DNA of 64,000 nucleotides from JAEUMD01 sp036768475 (lineage in GTDB: Bacteria; Pseudomonadota; Alphaproteobacteria; Rhizobiales; Hyphomicrobiaceae), in assembly GCA_036768475.1 (NCBI GenBank), contig DAIPMW010000008.1, positions 1-64,000 of the forward strand, written 5' to 3'. The notes under the pieces are model-generated. The model searched no databases and was not told the DNA's origin. It worked only from the letters and a program-made list of their open reading frames with translations. Made by a program: the position numbers and the translations under genes. Of the stretch, positions 61,066 through 64,000 are shown one piece after another. Numbering within the stretch: the first letter of the stretch is position 1; every line of letters begins with the position of its first letter.

Positions 61066-62071
61066 GCCGCTGGAAGGTGCGATCGCCTGGCTCATTACCG
61101 ACGGCAAGGCCGGTCATGAGGCCCAGGCTCGGGGTGTCGCCGAGGCGCTGGGGGTTTCCTACGCGTGGCGGCGTGTAACGCCTGTCGGGCTGGCCAGGAT
61201 GCTGGCGCCATGGGGCCCCGCCCCAAAAGACGACGCCTGGCAATGCGCGCCGCCTTGGCCTGACGTTGCTATCGGCGTCGGCCGCACTGCCATGCCTGCC
61301 TTGCGCCGGCTTCACCGCCTGGCTGGCCCTGCCACGTTCACCATCGCCTTGCAGGACCCGCGCACATCGGCCCGTATCGCCGATCTCATCTGGGTGCCCG
61401 AACACGATAGCCGCCGTGGTCCCAATGTGATCACCACGCTTACCGCGCCACACCGCTTCACGCCGGCGATGCTCGACGCCCTGCGCGCCATACCCGACGC
61501 ACTGATCGATGCTTTGCCCGCGCCGCGGGTCATGGTGGCGGTCGGCGGCGCGGCGAAGGTGTGGCGCTTCACTGACGAAGACGCGGCCCACCTCGCAGCC
61601 GCCATTCGCACGATGGGTATCCAAGGTGCGAGCTTCATGGTCACGACCTCGCGCCGCACCCCGGCAACCGTGACTGCGGCCGTGTCGCACGCGCTGCAGC
61701 CGTACCCGCATGTGCTCTACACCGGCGAGGGTGACAATCCCTACGCCCGTTTTCTCGCCAAGGCCGACGCGATCGTCGTCACCGCAGATAGTGTTTCGAT
61801 GACGGGCGAGGCGGTCGCGACAGGGCGGCCCGTTTATGTGTTTCGCCCAACCGGCGGCAGCGACAAGTTCCGCCGCTTCCATGATGCGCTGGAGGCGTGC
61901 GGAGCGACGCGACCCTTGAACCGCGATTGTCACCTTTCGCTCGACTGGGGCCATCCGCCGATTCTCGCCGCCGAGGTCATCGCTGGAATCGTTGCCGAGC
62001 GCGTCTTGAACCGTCGCTGCTACATCAAACGCACTCCGGATGACGAATGTCTGTCGGAGATCAGGAAATAA
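61061..62071 (+). CDS. ELM1/DUF1022 family (mitochondrial fission ELM1-like) protein
   Basis: A 336-residue protein: AWLITDGKAGHEAQARGVAEALG at the start, then IALQDPRTSARIADLIWVPEHDSRRGPNVITTL, VAVGGAAKVWRF and IVVTADSVSMTGEAVATGRPVYVF. The last motif resembles the nucleotide-sugar site of GT-B glycosyltransferases, so a sugar transfer role in the envelope is plausible but not shown. The start is GTG 61061, which lies in the second copy of an exact 17-base tandem repeat (61032-61065). Confidence 0.9.
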   Translation: MKPLEGAIAWLITDGKAGHEAQARGVAEALGVSYAWRRVTPVGLARMLAPWGPAPKDDAWQCAPPWPDVAIGVGRTAMPALRRLHRLAGPATFTIALQDPRTSARIADLIWVPEHDSRRGPNVITTLTAPHRFTPAMLDALRAIPDALIDALPAPRVMVAVGGAAKVWRFTDEDAAHLAAAIRTMGIQGASFMVTTSRRTPATVTAAVSHALQPYPHVLYTGEGDNPYARFLAKADAIVVTADSVSMTGEAVATGRPVYVFRPTGGSDKFRRFHDALEACGATRPLNRDCHLSLDWGHPPILAAEVIAGIVAERVLNRRCYIKRTPDDECLSEIRK

Positions 62072-62086
62072 CGCGCCAAATGGCCT

Positions 62087-62191
62087 TAGATCGCGTTCAT
62101 GTTCGACGGAAGCATGAACGCGATCCAACCCTTTGTTTTGGGCATGTTTTTTTACGCTGAACCGATGCACACTTCAGCTAAGCATGCTCTA
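62087..62191. repeat. Dispersed repeat, module A followed by inverted module B
   Basis: Module A (62087-62126, GATCGCGTTCATG ... CATGAACGCGATC), link CCTTTGTTTT, and module B (62141-62191). Same build as the copy at 51633-51736, but here 16 bases after the stop of the ELM1-family gene. Confidence 0.85.
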
Positions 62192-62275
62192 GTGGCGGGC
62201 CGTGTGATTGGAGGCACAGACGCCATGATGTCTGCGTTGGATGATTGCTCAAGATCTCGAAGAGGAGAGATGATC

Positions 62276-62659
62276 ATGAGCCTATCTGCGCGCACCATCA
62301 CATCATTGCAGATCGTTGAAGATATGGATGCCGCTGCTGAGGCGTTCGCCGCACTGGGCTTCCAGCCCGTGTCGACCGAAACGGAGTGCCCATGTGCCGG
62401 CTGGCAGGCCAACAATGGTTCCACTGTTGTCGTCATGGCGCGTCAGTTGATCGCGCAGGAATTTGGCGACGATATCGCAGCGAAGATCGCCAATCGCGCG
62501 CTGTCGTATGTGTTCGTGGAAAGCGTGCCCGATGCGATCGAGGATCTCGGATCGGCGGCCCGTATCATCGCCCAGACGATCACGACCTATGGCACGATGG
62601 AGGCGATTGTCGAGACCGGTGGCGGTCCCATGATCATCGCCGAACGCCTCGAGGATTGA
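62276..62659 (+). CDS. VOC-like (glyoxalase-fold) protein, hypothetical
   Basis: A 127-residue protein. The start MSLSARTITSLQIVEDMDAAAEAFAALGF and later strands resemble a glyoxalase/VOC beta-alpha unit; a Cys-rich CPCAGWQANNGSTVVVMAR stretch follows. GAGGAGAG precedes the ATGs at 62270 and 62276. Upstream in-frame sequence runs into the dispersed repeat and is not coding. The function is unknown. Confidence 0.7.
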   Translation: MSLSARTITSLQIVEDMDAAAEAFAALGFQPVSTETECPCAGWQANNGSTVVVMARQLIAQEFGDDIAAKIANRALSYVFVESVPDAIEDLGSAARIIAQTITTYGTMEAIVETGGGPMIIAERLED

Positions 62660-62719
62660 ACGGCTATAGCAGCTCGGCCCTAATCGGCGCCACGAACGAG
62701 GTTGCCCGACGGTGGCAAC

Positions 62720-62754
62720 GCCGGCCACGGTTGTTCTCTTCAAGCGTGGCCGGC
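62720..62754. terminator. Hairpin between convergent genes
   Basis: GCCGGCCACG and CGTGGCCGGC pair perfectly around 15 bases that include a T-rich run. It lies between the VOC-like gene (plus) and the DsbA-like gene (minus), reaching into the latter's last codons, and may serve both strands. Confidence 0.5.
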
Positions 62755-63420
62755 CGGTTCGCCTGACGGCATCGGCATGGAGAGCCACTCTTCCAGGATC
62801 TCCGGCAGCCCATCCAGCGGACGGTAGCCGGTCGTCACCATCGCGTAGCCGGAGTGTGTGTCACCCGCATAGAGCGTCGGGAACCCGGTGATGCCCGAGC
62901 CGCGCGCCGTCTCGAAGTCCTGGCGCGTGGCGATGCGAGCCTGATCCGTCTGCAGCGCTCGGAGAAAGCGTTCCCGATCGAGACCATGCTCGGCAGCGAT
63001 GTCCGCCAGCACCTCTTCGTTCGTGACGTCGCGGTTTTCCGCGTAGAACGCGCGCTGCACCGAGTTGAAGTAGGCGAGCATCACGACCGGATTGAGCAAC
63101 CGCATGACGATGATGGCACGGTCAGCCGGTTCCGTGTCGTAGACGAAGTCCTGACGGTCGAAGAACGCGAAGTCGAACGGCTGGCCCGTGCGCTCCTGCA
63201 CCGTCTCCCAGTGATGGCGGACCTCGGCTTTCGTCTTGTCCGACATGGGCTCGCTTGTGCCTGGCCTCAACCCGCCGATGATGACGGTAACGGGCAGACG
63301 GTCACCGAAATGATCGGCGAGCCCGTTGATGACAGGCGAAAAGCCCCAGCACCACGAGCACATGGGGTCGGCGAAATAGACGAGATGGCGAGGATGTTCG
63401 CTAGGTGCTTGATCGATCAT
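62740..63420 (-). CDS. DsbA family thioredoxin-fold oxidoreductase
   Basis: A 226-residue DsbA/FrnE-type protein without a signal peptide, so cytoplasmic. The active site is CSWC (Cys21, Cys24) in YFADPMCSWCWGFSPV; the cis-proline loop is GITGFPTLY. The helical insert between them is typical. The substrate is unknown; FrnE-like proteins act in oxidative or cadmium stress. Confidence 0.9.
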   Translation of the reverse strand: MIDQAPSEHPRHLVYFADPMCSWCWGFSPVINGLADHFGDRLPVTVIIGGLRPGTSEPMSDKTKAEVRHHWETVQERTGQPFDFAFFDRQDFVYDTEPADRAIIVMRLLNPVVMLAYFNSVQRAFYAENRDVTNEEVLADIAAEHGLDRERFLRALQTDQARIATRQDFETARGSGITGFPTLYAGDTHSGYAMVTTGYRPLDGLPEILEEWLSMPMPSGEPAGHA

Positions 63421-63581
63421 GGACCGACCATTGCATTTTCGTGAGGCCTTGAAAAGCGCCGCATCGCCCCGCTTCGGCTACGCTTCCGGGTTCGCGGATT
63501 GCAGCAGTTTCCGCTATCCGCACTTCGGGAAACTTTCTCCCTTGTGGGGAGAACAGGCTTCACATGCGTCACTGGCAGGCG
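63421..63581. other. Short intergenic region, no gene seen
   Basis: Presumably holds the promoter for the DsbA-like gene and the 3' end of the DUF1003 gene. No exact motif of the window's two main signal types is present. Confidence 0.4.
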
Positions 63582-64000
63582 TCAGTTGCGGCTCTCGCCA
63601 AGCATATCGAGTTGCAACTGCTGAATCTCCAGAAGACGCTGCCACTGGTTGTTGGTCAGATGATCGATCTTCTCGTGCAGATGCCGGATCTCCAATTCTG
63701 CTTTGAGATTGATCTGGTAGTCATTCAAGGCGCGCAGTCGATCTTTTGCTTCCTGCCGCTTCTGGCTCATCATGATGATAGGTGCCTGCACCGCGGCAAG
63801 ACAGGACAGGACGAGATTGAGCAGAATGAATGGATAAGGATCGAAAGATTTGACGCCTGCTGCAAGACTGAGGGCGATCCAGGAACCGAGCACCCCGGCA
63901 AACAGGATGATGAAGGTCCAACTGCCGCCGAAACTTGCCAGATGGTCGGACAGCTTTTCCCCAAACGTCCGTTGGCCGGCGTATTCATTCTCGATGTTGC
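63582..64000 (-). CDS. DUF1003 family membrane protein (5' end outside window)
   Basis: The frame runs off the right end, giving at least 139 residues. In-frame sequence upstream of the nominal GTG at 63893 continues the family: FGGSWTFIILFAGVLGSWIAL, then PYPFILLNLVLSCLAAVQAPIIMMSQKRQEAKDR, and a coiled C-terminus (KIDHLTNNQWQRLLEIQQLQLDML). Two membrane segments are present. DUF1003 proteins are inner-membrane proteins of unknown function. Confidence 0.9.
   Translation of the reverse strand, partial: NIENEYAGQRTFGEKLSDHLASFGGSWTFIILFAGVLGSWIALSLAAGVKSFDPYPFILLNLVLSCLAAVQAPIIMMSQKRQEAKDRLRALNDYQINLKAELEIRHLHEKIDHLTNNQWQRLLEIQQLQLDMLGESRN

Overview
The window comes from an alphaproteobacterium, most likely order Hyphomicrobiales (Rhizobiales). 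The evidence is a complete PhyR-NepR-EcfG general stress module, the dnaG/rpoD/yqeY/carA/carB/greA neighbourhood of that order, HWE-type histidine kinases, BtaA/BtaB betaine-lipid enzymes, bacterial Ku/LigD repair genes and a high-GC coding style. Family and genus cannot be settled from the sequence alone. The sequence is a draft scaffold: 100 N bases mark an assembly gap at 26014-26113.

Layout. 1-47 is the 3' end of a tRNA-Lys. 62-6200 holds a CNNM/CorC-like membrane protein, ExoD, a YetF-type protein and a run of small stress-type or secreted proteins. 6.6-10 kb has an acyltransferase-SGNH protein facing a PaaK/CapK-like adenylating enzyme. 10.5-12.5 kb encodes a GltD-like reductase running in frame into a CBS-pair protein. 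12.7-16.3 kb is an NHEJ operon: ku, a LigD with only phosphoesterase and polymerase domains, and a separate ATP-dependent ligase. 16.4-20.2 kb is a tight operon that I read as plcP-agt-btaA-btaB, for replacing phospholipids with glyco- and betaine lipids, with a candidate Pho box upstream. 20.3-25.8 kb is a low-oxygen/nitric-oxide region (HPF, truncated haemoglobin, NnrS, a DsrC/TusE-like protein, NsrR) with a perfect FNR/NnrR-type box. 26.2-30.6 kb is a molybdenum hydroxylase operon (iorAB-like, xdhC, mocA-like). 30.7-39 kb is the general stress core: DUF1328, CsbD, phyR, ecfG, nepR, two HWE kinases and an FNT channel. 39-43 kb holds ilvA and hypothetical proteins. 43.3-57.2 kb is housekeeping: rpoD, dnaG, amidase, yqeY, carA, chaN-like, two tandem paralogous secreted proteins, carB, greA. 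57.7-64 kb holds quinoprotein glucose dehydrogenase, an Lrp regulator, an ELM1-family protein, a VOC-like protein, a DsbA-like protein and a truncated DUF1003 protein.

Two signals tie the window together. First, ten exact matches to the EcfG promoter pattern GGAAC-N16/17-CGTT lie in non-coding DNA. Nine are oriented toward phyR, nepR-ecfG, ku-ligD, DUF1328/csbD, an FNT channel and several small unknown proteins; one faces no clear gene. Second, a family of modular intergenic hairpin repeats (three modules, ten loci) is scattered mostly at gene 3' ends. One copy appears to encode the C-terminus of a protein.
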